The position numbers and the translations under genes were made by a program. A stretch of 13,223 nucleotides of DNA from CAYSLA01 sp964431685. GTDB taxonomy: Bacteria > Armatimonadota > UBA5829. The notes below the pieces were generated by a model. It did not search any database. It saw only the letters and a list, made by a program, of their open reading frames with translations, and was not told the DNA's origin. Where the stretch lies: NCBI GenBank assembly GCA_964431685.1, contig CAYSLA010000093.1:1-13223 (forward strand), in the 5' to 3' direction. The number at the start of each line of letters is the position of its first letter. The first letter of the stretch is position 1. Of the stretch, positions 6,037 to 13,223 are shown one piece after another.

Positions 6037-8118
6037 TCATCCGCCGCTCACGAGAACTGCCGCATAGGCATCCAGCCTGTCGAGAGTTATCGTGAGCCTG
6101 TCGCCTTCGACTCTGGATGTGACCCTGGAGCCTCGGCAGGCAACGGTTGGCCGGGCCGACGGCATCTTCAGAGATATCTCTACATCGTGCAGTGGAATGA
6201 TCTCGGATATCTGCCGCTCATCCGTTGGCAGAGTCCAGGGCACCGTGCGGTTGCACAGATGGATGATTGACCTTGCTTCGTCTTCCTGTCTCCATACCGT
6301 CACTTCAAGGGTTCGCGGGGCTTTCACCTCAATCTGCCGTTCCGGGATGATGGAGTCTATCATCTCGGCCATCCAGACGCCGGTATGATAGTCTCCATGA
6401 AGAGCGTAGTAGCGCCCGACGTCGCACGCAGCATAGAGACTCTTCCCATCGCCAAAATCATTGGCCACGAGGATGGGACACGCGGTGAGCCCCATTGGAA
6501 GGGGATCTTTGGACCTGGAAACCGACCCTGCGGGATCAACACTGACTCTCCTGGCCACGACGGTACCTGTTGCCTTAACCAGTTGGAGGACGCCTGACAC
6601 AGGCTCAGGCTCAGTCGGACGTTCGACTGCAAAGTGTCCCTCGAAGCTCCCTCTGCTGCTCACGCCAAGAACATCCGACAGCGCGAAGTCCTCGTGTGAC
6701 AGCCCGCGATCGCTCTTGAGGCTCGTCTCGGCAGTGGCGATCACCCTGCCCCCGTTTCTCACGTACTCCCTGACGGCAGAGCAAAACGCGACGCTTACGT
6801 TTGATACGTTCGGAAGTATCACCAGATCATACTTCTCGAGGTCCTTTGCGGTCGTTACTCTCTCCGCGACGACCGCATCATACGGTATATGCTTTTCGAT
6901 AAGAAGCCTACCCCACCCGACGAACTCCTCCTGCCATCTGTTGTGATTCCCCTGGTACTTCCTCGTCGCCCAAGAGAAGACCAGAGCAACTTTGGAATCC
7001 GAGACCGCTCCGTCCGACAGATCGGCGTCTTTCATATAGAAATCGAACCCGTGCTTGACGTTCTCCAGGAGACGTTTCGCGCTGGTAGTGTCTGGTCTGG
7101 CTCCGATGCCGCAGGGACCGAAAGCTGCGCAACCGTTAGCCTTGCACGCAGCCGCGTATATCTCCCACTGGGCTTTGGTTATTGGCCAGTGAGCATAGTG
7201 CGAAGGGGTTGAAGTCCGGAGCATCCAGGATGGAACGCCCAGTCCGTGATGCAGCTTTGCAGTGATGCTGGATATGTTGAGGTCGGTGTTGGGCGTTCGA
7301 AACGCGTCAAACGCCTCAGAGAGGAAGACATCCAGATGCGGTAGCCATTCCTCACTGAATCCACCCACGGCATCGATCAGCGGAATCGAAGCATTGTGGG
7401 CAGCCATCGCGCCGTGCTCCCTTACGACAGACGTGACGTCAGCAATCAGCGAAGCGTGGTTCTGGTAGCGCCAGTCGATGTAGTCCGCCCAGTGCTCCTC
7501 TATCTTCTCCAGGCTGATGTCTTCTGTGCCACAAATACGCTCCAGATGCGGCCTGCAGTAGTCGCAGGTGCACATCTCCAGGTAGTGGAACATATCCAGA
7601 TGAAAGGCGTCAGGTTTGTAGCGCTCGACTATCTCACGGGCGATCTCCACGACCTGCTCGCGCTTGGGAGAGTTAGCGCACGGGCACTGCCACGCCCCTC
7701 CTGCCAGAGCCTGGACGCGTCTATTGGGATTCGAAGGATCAGCCCAGTCGACAAGCTCAATTTCGGACCGGCGCTCGGACGCATCTATCCCCGGAGGCAC
7801 CACGTTCCACTCTGGATGTTTGGAATCCAGCCAGTTGATATAGGCGATTATTTTCTTGCCGTGTGACCTGAGGCCGGATATCAATTCGCCCAGGTAGTCT
7901 CTGCCTTTGAGTCCCGGGTGTTGAGGCCAGATGTTGCTGGGATAGTAGGCTATGCCAAACTGATTGCAGGCATACAATGCCACTATGTCGGCGCCGGTCT
8001 GCACCAGTTCATCCACTATTCGCTCGGGATTATAGGCAGCAAATGCCGTTTGCTGATCGTTTCTCGCATATTGATCGTACCAGTACAGTCTGCTGCGCTT
8101 GTTGTACCAGTGGGACAT
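6037..8118 (-). CDS. GHL6-type glycosidase with beta-galactosidase trimerisation-like domain
   Basis: This 693-residue protein has a three-part layout. Residues about 1-340 form a TIM-barrel-like 'hypothetical glycosyl hydrolase 6' domain, with FHLDMFHYLEMCTCDYCRPH around Asp175, the C-x-C-x2-C cluster (Cys183, Cys185, Cys188) typical of this group, and VFLSEAFDAF (Glu268) as a possible second acid. Residues about 375-560 look like the class-I-amidotransferase-like trimerisation domain of GH42 beta-galactosidases: KVALVFSW, YDLVILPNVSNVS, VREYVRNGGRVIAT. A small C-terminal beta domain ends the chain. No signal peptide is visible, so it probably acts inside the cell on imported oligosaccharides. 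ATG 8118 has AGGAG (8125-8129) 6 nt upstream. The gene converges on the MFS gene, with only 45 nt between stops. It lies downstream of the M24 gene across a 168-nt gap holding a hairpin repeat. The family is fairly secure; specificity is unknown. Confidence 0.78.
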   Translation of the reverse strand: MSHWYNKRSRLYWYDQYARNDQQTAFAAYNPERIVDELVQTGADIVALYACNQFGIAYYPSNIWPQHPGLKGRDYLGELISGLRSHGKKIIAYINWLDSKHPEWNVVPPGIDASERRSEIELVDWADPSNPNRRVQALAGGAWQCPCANSPKREQVVEIAREIVERYKPDAFHLDMFHYLEMCTCDYCRPHLERICGTEDISLEKIEEHWADYIDWRYQNHASLIADVTSVVREHGAMAAHNASIPLIDAVGGFSEEWLPHLDVFLSEAFDAFRTPNTDLNISSITAKLHHGLGVPSWMLRTSTPSHYAHWPITKAQWEIYAAACKANGCAAFGPCGIGARPDTTSAKRLLENVKHGFDFYMKDADLSDGAVSDSKVALVFSWATRKYQGNHNRWQEEFVGWGRLLIEKHIPYDAVVAERVTTAKDLEKYDLVILPNVSNVSVAFCSAVREYVRNGGRVIATAETSLKSDRGLSHEDFALSDVLGVSSRGSFEGHFAVERPTEPEPVSGVLQLVKATGTVVARRVSVDPAGSVSRSKDPLPMGLTACPILVANDFGDGKSLYAACDVGRYYALHGDYHTGVWMAEMIDSIIPERQIEVKAPRTLEVTVWRQEDEARSIIHLCNRTVPWTLPTDERQISEIIPLHDVEISLKMPSARPTVACRGSRVTSRVEGDRLTITLDRLDAYAAVLVSGG

Positions 8119-8210
8119 TGGGTTCTCCTGTCTGGGTAATCCGGCAGATTGGGGACCGATGCAGGGCCAACGCAGGCTGACCGGCGTCGTTCACTTCACT
8201 TGCGATGCAA

Positions 8211-8275
8211 CGCGAGGAATCTGCTTGGTCTCGAATTGGAGAAAGCAGATTCCCCACTGCGTTAGGAATGACATT
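8211..8275. repeat. intergenic hairpin repeat, REP/MITE-like
   Basis: GGAATCTGCTT (8216-8226) and AAGCAGATTCC (8243-8253) are perfect 11-bp inverted arms. TCTC (8229-8232) and GAGA (8239-8242) extend the stem inwards across a two-base bulge. The outer bases ACGCG and TGCGTT add weak pairing, and AGGAATGACA follows. Read on the minus strand it begins TGTCATTCCTAACGCAG then GGGGAATCTGC, the form of a widespread bacterial intergenic repeat. It sits between the M24 stop and the glycosidase start and could shield or attenuate the mRNA. Confidence 0.7.
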
Positions 8276-8286
8276 GACTGCGCTTG

Positions 8287-9441
8287 CTACAGCTCGATCA
8301 CCTTCAGGAACTTGTTAGAGAGCATCTCCACGCCATCCGCAGTAACCCGAACGCCATTTTCCCAGCGAAGACCGAACTCACCGGTGTAGAGGAATGTATC
8401 CACCTGGAACGTCATGTTCTCCGCCAGAGGATAGGTGGAGGATGACTCCATCCACGGCCGCTCGACCTCCATCAGGCCGATCGCGTGACACGGACCGTAG
8501 AGGAGATACTTGTCATAGCCCCTGACCTTCAGAAACTCCTCGAACTTAATCACCACGTCTCTGGCCGGGACTCCTGCCTTCATAAACTCCATCGTCTTGT
8601 GGTGAGCTTCAAGTCCGACCTCAACCAGTTCACGCATCAGCGGCGGCATAGGGCCAAAGCACACCGGCACTCCAACGCTCGAGGAATAGCCCCCTACCCT
8701 GGCGCCAATGTTCAGTTGTATAAGCTCACCCTTCTCTAGCTTTTTGGGGCTTGGGCGGCCTATTGCGTGGGTGCTGTTCTTCCCACTAAGAACATAGGTC
8801 GGATGGCCTTCATACTCCGCGCCTTCGCGGTACATTGCGGCCTGGGCAAGACCCACAACCTGCTGTTCGGTCATCCCCGGCTTCATAGCGTTCAGAACTT
8901 CGCCGGTCGCGATCTGACTGATCCGGAAAGCCTCGCGCATCAGCTCTATTTCCTTTGGGCTCTTGACCGTTCGCATGTCAGCCAGCAGATCATCGGCTTT
9001 CACGACCTCGGCACCACCCGCGGAGGCCTCAATTGCCTTGTACAGCGTGACCGGCATGACAGATAGACCTGCGACGCCGATTCGCTTCACGGGTTTGCCC
9101 CCTGACAGTTGATCAAAAAGCTGCCCAAAGCTGTCAAGCTCCACGCCGGGATACTCCGGCTCCGCAGACTCTCTGAACTCGAGGATCCTCTTTATGTCGG
9201 AGATCACGCTGCGGTCCTGCGCAAAAGTGAGACTCTCCGGCCCTATCAGAAGCACAGCGTCGCCCGAGCGGCCAAGCGCCACGGCTCCGGTCTCGAAGAG
9301 CGGCCAATAGTTCGAGAGATAGCGAACATTCGAGGGGTCGGCCTCATCCCCGTGAGCGATAACTACATCCAGGTCGTGGGACGCCATCTTCGCCTGCAGG
9401 GTTTTCCAACGACTTCTAAACTCTTCCGGCTCTATTTTCAA
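8287..9441 (-). CDS. M24-family (Xaa-Pro peptidase/creatinase fold) protein lacking metal ligands
   Basis: This 384-residue protein has the two-domain layout of Xaa-Pro aminopeptidase, prolidase and creatinase. The N-terminal domain is residues about 10-145. The 'pita-bread' domain follows from DMRTVKSPKEIELMREA (155-171). Conserved positions include His213 in EGHPTY, His319 in GPCHAIGL and Glu361 in RWENGVRV. The five usual metal ligands (Asp, Asp, His, Glu, Glu) are incomplete. The first Asp is Asn244 (LNIGA), the second is Ser255 (GYSSSVG), and the first Glu position reads Asp348 (FQVDTF). A dinuclear metal site is therefore unlikely, and a metal-free creatinase-like activity or a non-peptidase role is more plausible. 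The TTG start at 9441 has AAGGTG (9451-9456) 9 nt upstream and a strong promoter at 9496-9524. It probably leads an operon with the GHL6-type glycosidase. Fold certain, activity unknown. Confidence 0.82.
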   Translation of the reverse strand: MKIEPEEFRSRWKTLQAKMASHDLDVVIAHGDEADPSNVRYLSNYWPLFETGAVALGRSGDAVLLIGPESLTFAQDRSVISDIKRILEFRESAEPEYPGVELDSFGQLFDQLSGGKPVKRIGVAGLSVMPVTLYKAIEASAGGAEVVKADDLLADMRTVKSPKEIELMREAFRISQIATGEVLNAMKPGMTEQQVVGLAQAAMYREGAEYEGHPTYVLSGKNSTHAIGRPSPKKLEKGELIQLNIGARVGGYSSSVGVPVCFGPMPPLMRELVEVGLEAHHKTMEFMKAGVPARDVVIKFEEFLKVRGYDKYLLYGPCHAIGLMEVERPWMESSSTYPLAENMTFQVDTFLYTGEFGLRWENGVRVTADGVEMLSNKFLKVIEL

Positions 9442-9472
9442 AGCAAATCACACCTTTCTCTGGACACGATAG

Positions 9473-9486
9473 CTGGCCAAGGCCAG
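9473..9486. promoter_or_regulatory. operator-like dyad in the M24 gene leader
   Basis: CTGGCC-AA-GGCCAG is an inverted repeat a few bases downstream of the predicted transcription start (near 9489) of the minus-strand M24 promoter, where a repressor could block initiation. It could also form a short RNA hairpin in the leader. No regulator gene is in the window. Confidence 0.4.
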
Positions 9487-9495
9487 TGTAAAGCG

Positions 9496-9524
9496 AGTAT
9501 ACTTCAGGCCGATAGGAAAGTCAA
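9496..9524 (-). promoter_or_regulatory. sigma70-type promoter of the M24 gene
   Basis: On the minus strand, TTGACT (9524-9519), a 17-nt spacer and TATACT (9501-9496) form a near-consensus promoter. The expected start near 9489 leaves a leader of about 48 nt before TTG 9441. Confidence 0.72.
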
Positions 9525-9584
9525 CCGCGCCCGTGTTGCCCGTCGGGTCTGCTCTCTGATAACATGCTGTTACAGTCGGAGCCC

Positions 9585-9590
9585 TATAAT
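9585..9590 (+). promoter_or_regulatory. candidate -10 box of the GH127 gene
   Basis: TATAAT is a perfect -10 hexamer, 36 nt before ATG 9627, but no convincing -35 lies 16-18 nt upstream. An activator may be needed. If real, transcription starts near 9597 and the longer reading frame from 9564 cannot be used. Confidence 0.4.
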
Positions 9591-9626
9591 AGGACACCGA
9601 GCCACATCCGGAGGACGATGCTTCTC

Positions 9627-11498
9627 ATGAACAACCCGCTGCCGTTCAACAAAGTCAGAATAGATGACCAGTTCTGGGGTCCGCGTATCAATATGAACGC
9701 CAAACACACTGTGCGTTCACAGCACGAGCAACTGGTGCACACGGGCAGGCTGCCTGCTTTCGGACTCGACTGGAAGCCGGGCACGGAACCGGTCCCACAC
9801 ACATTCTGGGACTCGGATGTCGCCAAGTGGGTCGAGGGCGCTTGCTACACGACATCGGTAACTCCCGACGCGGAGATTGAGGCGATGGTTGACGAGGCAG
9901 TGAATCTGATTGTCTCTGCTCAACAGCCGGACGGATATCTGAACGTCTTCTACACGGTCGTCGAACCGGAGAACAGATGGACAAACCTGCGCGACTGCCA
10001 CGAGCTATACTGCGCCGGGCATCTTATCGAAGCTGCTGTCGCTCACTTCCGTGCGACCGGCAAGCGCGACTTTCTGGACGCAATGTGCAGGTATGCCGAC
10101 TACATCGACTCTGTGTTCGGAACAGAGCCCGGCAAGAAGCGCGGGTACTGCGGCCACCCGGAGTTGGAGCTTGCGCTAGTCAAACTCTATGAAGCCACAG
10201 ACAACGAACGATACCTCAGAATGAGCGAGTACTTTGTGGAGGAGCACGGACAACAGCCTTACTACTTCGACGTAGAGGCAATCGCTCGCGGGGAAGAGAT
10301 CCCCTGTGCGCCGTCTCGGTATGACTATGCGCAAGCCAATGTGCCGGTGAGAGAGCAGACTATCGTCGCAGGGCACGCAGTAAGAGCGATGTATTTCTAC
10401 TCCGGTGCCGCGGACATCGCCGGTATCAGACAGGACAGTGGGCTGTATGCGGTTTTGAGCAGGCTGCTCAACCAGTTGGTCACAAAGAGGATGTATGTGA
10501 CCGGCGGAATCGGCTCATCAGCGTCCAATGAGGGATTCACCACCGACTACGACTTGCCTAACCAGACGGCTTACGCGGAGACTTGCGCGGCCATCGGACT
10601 GATCTTCTGGTGCCAGAGAATGCTGCGCTATGATCTCGACACGCAGTACGCCGACGTAATGGAGCGGGCGCTCTTCAACGGCGCCATCAGTGGAATTTCG
10701 CTGAGCGGCGACAAGTATTTCTATGAAAACCCGCTCGAAAGCAACGGAAAGCACCATCGGGTTGACTGGTTCGGATGCGCGTGTTGTCCGTCGAACGTGA
10801 TGCGGCTCATCGCATCGCTGGGCGGATATGTCTACTCACACACGGACACTGACGCGATCGTGCATCTATATGTGCAGAGCGAGGCGGAAATCGAACTGGG
10901 CGGAACGACCATACGGCTTAGACAAGAAACCAGTTTCCCGTGGGAAGACAGCGTGGCTCTGACCGTGCGGTGTGATCAGCCTGCCCACTTTGGATTGACC
11001 CTTCGCATACCGGGTTGGTGCGACGACGCAGCCATCAAGGTCAACGGAAACGCGATCGACGCCGCCGTCGCGAGAAAAGGCTACATCCGGATCGAGCGTG
11101 AGTGGCGCAATGGTGATCTTGTCGAGATGACTCTTCCAATGCGGGCCAAGCGGGTATACGCGCACCCGGAAGTGAGCCAGGACACGGGAAAAGTGGCTCT
11201 CCAGCGCGGACCGATCGTGTACTGTCTGGAAGAGACGGACAACCCGACACAGCGTCACAGAATACTGCTGCCCGATGATACCATACTCGCAAGCAGCTAT
11301 GAAGAACACCTGCTCGGCGGAGTCGTCACAATCAAGGCCGACGCTCTGTGCACGGATGACACCGGATGGGACGGCACTCTCTACAGGAACGCCCCACCCT
11401 CACTGAATCAGTGCCGCATCAAAGCGGTTCCATACTACGCCTGGGACAACCGCGCACCCGGGTGGATGTGTGTCTGGGTCAACAGAGCTTGCGAGTGA
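9627..11498 (+). CDS. GH127 beta-L-arabinofuranosidase
   Basis: This 623-residue enzyme is of glycoside hydrolase family 127 (HypBA1 type), which releases L-arabinofuranose from beta-linked arabino-oligosaccharides. The N-terminal two thirds is the (alpha/alpha)6 barrel and the C-terminal third is beta-rich. The active site is intact. Glu302 in NEGFTTDYDLPN matches the acid/base. Glu318 and Cys320 in AYAETCA, and Cys386 and Cys387 in FGCACCPSN, match the zinc ligands, with Cys386 as the nucleophile; the 16-residue spacing from Glu302 to Glu318 equals that recalled for HypBA1. There is no signal peptide, so it acts in the cytoplasm. I chose ATG 9627 (MNNPLPFNKVRIDDQFWG), with GGAGG (9610-9614) upstream. 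ATG 9618 is in frame but too close to that site, and an upstream extension to 9564 would cross the -10 box. The gene is divergent from the M24 gene. Confidence 0.92.
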   Translation: MNNPLPFNKVRIDDQFWGPRINMNAKHTVRSQHEQLVHTGRLPAFGLDWKPGTEPVPHTFWDSDVAKWVEGACYTTSVTPDAEIEAMVDEAVNLIVSAQQPDGYLNVFYTVVEPENRWTNLRDCHELYCAGHLIEAAVAHFRATGKRDFLDAMCRYADYIDSVFGTEPGKKRGYCGHPELELALVKLYEATDNERYLRMSEYFVEEHGQQPYYFDVEAIARGEEIPCAPSRYDYAQANVPVREQTIVAGHAVRAMYFYSGAADIAGIRQDSGLYAVLSRLLNQLVTKRMYVTGGIGSSASNEGFTTDYDLPNQTAYAETCAAIGLIFWCQRMLRYDLDTQYADVMERALFNGAISGISLSGDKYFYENPLESNGKHHRVDWFGCACCPSNVMRLIASLGGYVYSHTDTDAIVHLYVQSEAEIELGGTTIRLRQETSFPWEDSVALTVRCDQPAHFGLTLRIPGWCDDAAIKVNGNAIDAAVARKGYIRIEREWRNGDLVEMTLPMRAKRVYAHPEVSQDTGKVALQRGPIVYCLEETDNPTQRHRILLPDDTILASSYEEHLLGGVVTIKADALCTDDTGWDGTLYRNAPPSLNQCRIKAVPYYAWDNRAPGWMCVWVNRACE

Positions 11499-11521
11499 CG
11501 AGAGCGCTCTTCAGTGACATA

Positions 11522-11546
11522 ACCGGTCAATTGCCGCTTGACCGGT
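11522..11546. promoter_or_regulatory. operator-like 9-bp inverted repeat upstream of the last gene
   Basis: ACCGGTCAA (11522-11530) and TTGACCGGT (11538-11546) are perfect inverted arms around a 7-nt centre, ending 10 bp before the -35 of the next promoter. Each arm contains the self-palindrome ACCGGT, and the two cores are 19 bp apart. TTGAC recurs at 11557 and 11566. There is no T-run, so a regulator-binding site is more likely than a terminator for the GH127 gene. Confidence 0.5.
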
Positions 11547-11556
11547 CGAAATGCAA

Positions 11557-11585
11557 TTGACTCGGTTGACGGCCTACACTATACT
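11557..11585 (+). promoter_or_regulatory. sigma70-type promoter of the propeller glycosidase gene
   Basis: TTGACT (11557-11562), a 17-nt spacer and TATACT (11580-11585) have the same layout as the M24 promoter. The start would be near 11592, so this gene can be transcribed independently of the GH127 gene. Confidence 0.72.
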
Positions 11586-11641
11586 GGGAATGCACGGGGT
11601 AGACAGTCACCGTGTCAATAGGCGAAGTTAGGAACAATCGT

Positions 11642-13150
11642 GTGAACCCATTGGTCATCGGCTCGCGTCGCGAGCTTCTCATCGACCCGTCATTCATCGA
11701 GCGCTTCGACGGTGCTTCGTTGCGGCTGCATCCGCCACAGCCGCAAGAGATTGCCATCTCGTTTGATGCGCCTTGGGAGGGACAGGCGCCGGGCTACTGC
11801 ACTGTCTTTCAGGACGAGACACGCTGCCGAATGATCTATCGGATAATGCCGCCCTGCGGCTGCGAGGACCAAGACCCACGGCAAATGACCGCCTACGCGG
11901 AAAGCCCGGACGGCATCCACTGGGAGAAACCCGCGCTGGGGCTCTTCGAAGTGGATGGCTCGACGGCCAACAATGTGATCTGGCGAGGCAATCTCTCGCA
12001 CAACTTCACACCATTCCTCGACACAAATCCCCTCTGTCCTCTTGAGGAACGTTACAAGGCTGTCGGCGGCACCAAAATCGAGTGGGGTGGTGAAGGACTG
12101 TGGCTTATGGTCAGCGCCGACTGCATCCGTTGGCGGAAACGGGATTCTGCCCCCATCGCGTTCCCCGGCAACTTCGACTCCCAGAACCTTATCTTCTGGG
12201 ATACTGCGACTGGCTGCTATCGTGCGTACTGGCGGGATCACCGTCTGCAGGATCCGCTGGCGCCGGACGTCCGCGATGTGCGCACTGCCGTATCGCCGGA
12301 CTTGACCTCCTGGAGCGAACCCATCTGGCTCGAGTACAACCCCAGCCGCAGCGGCTCCCCGGAAGCGGACCAGTCCGACGACCCATCTGGCGATCACCAC
12401 CAGTTCTACTCCAGCGGTGTGTTGCCGTACCCACGGGCACCGCATTTCATCCTCGGTTTCCCGCAGCGCTATTGTGACCGCGGTTGGACGGTCTCTACCG
12501 ACCAATTGCCCGACCCAGATCACCGGCGCCGGCAGGCCGATCAGGGCATCGGAGGCGGCCGGCCCACGCGCCTCGGCACTGTAGTTACCGACGTGCTCTT
12601 CATGGCCAGCCGCGATGGTGTCGCATTTCACGTCTGGCCGGAGACCCTCGTTCGCCCCGGCATCCAGCGTCCGGGCAGCTGGTACTATGGCGGCGCCTGG
12701 TTCACGTGGGGCATGCTGAGCACTCAGTCGTCGCTCCCCTGCGCGCCAGATGAACTCTCGATCTACATCCAAGAACGGCTCGCACCAGGCGCTCAGGGAA
12801 ATCTGCGACGACACACATTCCGCACGGATGGCTTTGGCTCATTGAATGCTCATTTGACCGGCGGACAGGCGCTTACTCGGCCGTTCATCTTCGACGGTGA
12901 TCGGCTGTCGATCAACTTCTCCACATCGGGCGGCGGTCGGCTTCGCATCGGTTTTCAAGAACCCAGCGGCGGCGAAATTGAAGGATTCGCTCTCGATGAT
13001 TGTGACCTGCATTACGGCGACGAATTGGAGCGCATAGTCTCCTGGAAAGGTCGGCAGGATGTGACCACCCTGTGCGGCCGGCCGGTGCGAATGCAGATCG
13101 AACTCAAGGACGCCGATCTCTATAGTTTCGCGTTTGAAGTGAGGAAGTAG
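11642..13150 (+). CDS. five-bladed beta-propeller, GH32/GH43-like glycosidase-related protein
   Basis: This 502-residue protein opens with VIGSRRELLIDPSFIERFDGASLRLHP, a start I associate with a large group of unassigned GH32/GH43-like proteins in Planctomycetota, Verrucomicrobiota and Armatimonadota. Blade-type 'S-x-D-x-x-x-W' motifs recur: SPDGIHWEKP (88-97), SADCIRWRKR (158-167), SPDLTSWSEP (in the next blade) and SRDGVAFHVWPE, as in sialidase- and GH43-type propellers. The C-terminal part, from GGQALTRPFIFDGDRL, looks like the beta-sandwich that follows the propeller in GH32-type proteins. No catalytic triad can be assigned with confidence. I prefer GTG 11642, with AGGA (11630-11633) 8 nt upstream; GTG 11612 would add 10 residues but lacks a ribosome site. 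The protein has its own promoter and an operator-like repeat. A role in trimming oligosaccharides alongside GH127 is inferred. Confidence 0.72.
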   Translation: MNPLVIGSRRELLIDPSFIERFDGASLRLHPPQPQEIAISFDAPWEGQAPGYCTVFQDETRCRMIYRIMPPCGCEDQDPRQMTAYAESPDGIHWEKPALGLFEVDGSTANNVIWRGNLSHNFTPFLDTNPLCPLEERYKAVGGTKIEWGGEGLWLMVSADCIRWRKRDSAPIAFPGNFDSQNLIFWDTATGCYRAYWRDHRLQDPLAPDVRDVRTAVSPDLTSWSEPIWLEYNPSRSGSPEADQSDDPSGDHHQFYSSGVLPYPRAPHFILGFPQRYCDRGWTVSTDQLPDPDHRRRQADQGIGGGRPTRLGTVVTDVLFMASRDGVAFHVWPETLVRPGIQRPGSWYYGGAWFTWGMLSTQSSLPCAPDELSIYIQERLAPGAQGNLRRHTFRTDGFGSLNAHLTGGQALTRPFIFDGDRLSINFSTSGGGRLRIGFQEPSGGEIEGFALDDCDLHYGDELERIVSWKGRQDVTTLCGRPVRMQIELKDADLYSFAFEVRK

Positions 13151-13154
13151 TATC

Positions 13155-13191
13155 GTAAGAGCTCAGACCATGTGAGAAACCACGTCATCCT
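13155..13191. mobile_element. partial second copy of the MITE-like element
   Basis: Bases 13155-13191 begin with the same terminal repeat GTAAGAGCTCAG and match the reverse complement of 3731-3767 at 35 of 37 positions, ending at CCACGTCATCCT. After that the sequence departs from the first copy. It starts 5 bp after the last stop codon, again at the 3' end of a gene. The window ends before a matching right terminus could be seen. Confidence 0.78.
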
Positions 13192-13223
13192 ACTCAGAAA
13201 ATAGAGTTATCCACGGGCCCTGC

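Noticed and set aside
11522..11546. Terminator for the GH127 gene
   Set aside because: The stem is good but no T-run follows on either strand; its position before a promoter suits an operator better.
11690..12814. 374-codon open frame on the minus strand opposite the propeller gene
   Set aside because: It is a shadow of a gene with clear propeller motifs; no start signals or family features are seen.

Overview
The window looks like chromosomal sequence of a moderately GC-rich, free-living bacterium that degrades plant or other complex polysaccharides. It has strong AGGAGG-type ribosome sites, good sigma70-type promoters (TTGACA/TTGACT, a 17-nt spacer, TATACT/TACAAT), an initiator tRNA, and several glycosidase types common in Armatimonadota, Planctomycetota, Verrucomicrobiota and similar phyla. 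I lean towards Armatimonadota or a comparable deep-branching group, but this is inference only; there is no rRNA or marker protein to settle it.

Left part (1-2500). A short tandem duplication at the edge is followed by an ADP-ribose pyrophosphatase-type Nudix gene on the minus strand. Divergent from it, and sharing the same -35 bases, is a 447-residue protein resembling the Cas7/Cst2/DevR backbone subunit of type I-B CRISPR effectors. No other cas gene and no CRISPR array is visible, and the gene has its own promoter and terminator, so it appears to be an orphan. A tRNA-fMet with its own promoter follows.

Middle part (2500-6000). Three plus-strand genes look like one catabolic cluster: an Amidohydrolase_2-type metal hydrolase (broken by one missing base in this sequence), a xylose-isomerase-like TIM-barrel sugar isomerase/epimerase, and an MFS transporter. 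A 139-bp MITE-like element with 12-bp terminal inverted repeats and an 8-9-bp target duplication sits exactly at the end of the amidohydrolase and supplies its stop codon. The isomerase and transporter are 8 nt apart and are probably co-transcribed.

Right part (6000-13223). Two minus-strand genes encode a GHL6/beta-galactosidase-trimerisation-type glycosidase and an M24 (Xaa-Pro peptidase/creatinase-fold) protein that has lost metal ligands; a strong hairpin repeat separates them. Divergently, on the plus strand, lie a GH127 beta-L-arabinofuranosidase with its catalytic residues intact and a five-bladed-propeller GH32/GH43-like protein with its own promoter and an operator-like inverted repeat. 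A partial second copy of the MITE family begins 5 bp after the last gene.

Taken together, the right two thirds reads as a carbohydrate-use locus: glycosidases release sugars, the MFS protein imports them, and the isomerase and amidohydrolase act on them inside the cell. The orphan Cas7-like gene and the tRNA do not obviously belong to it.
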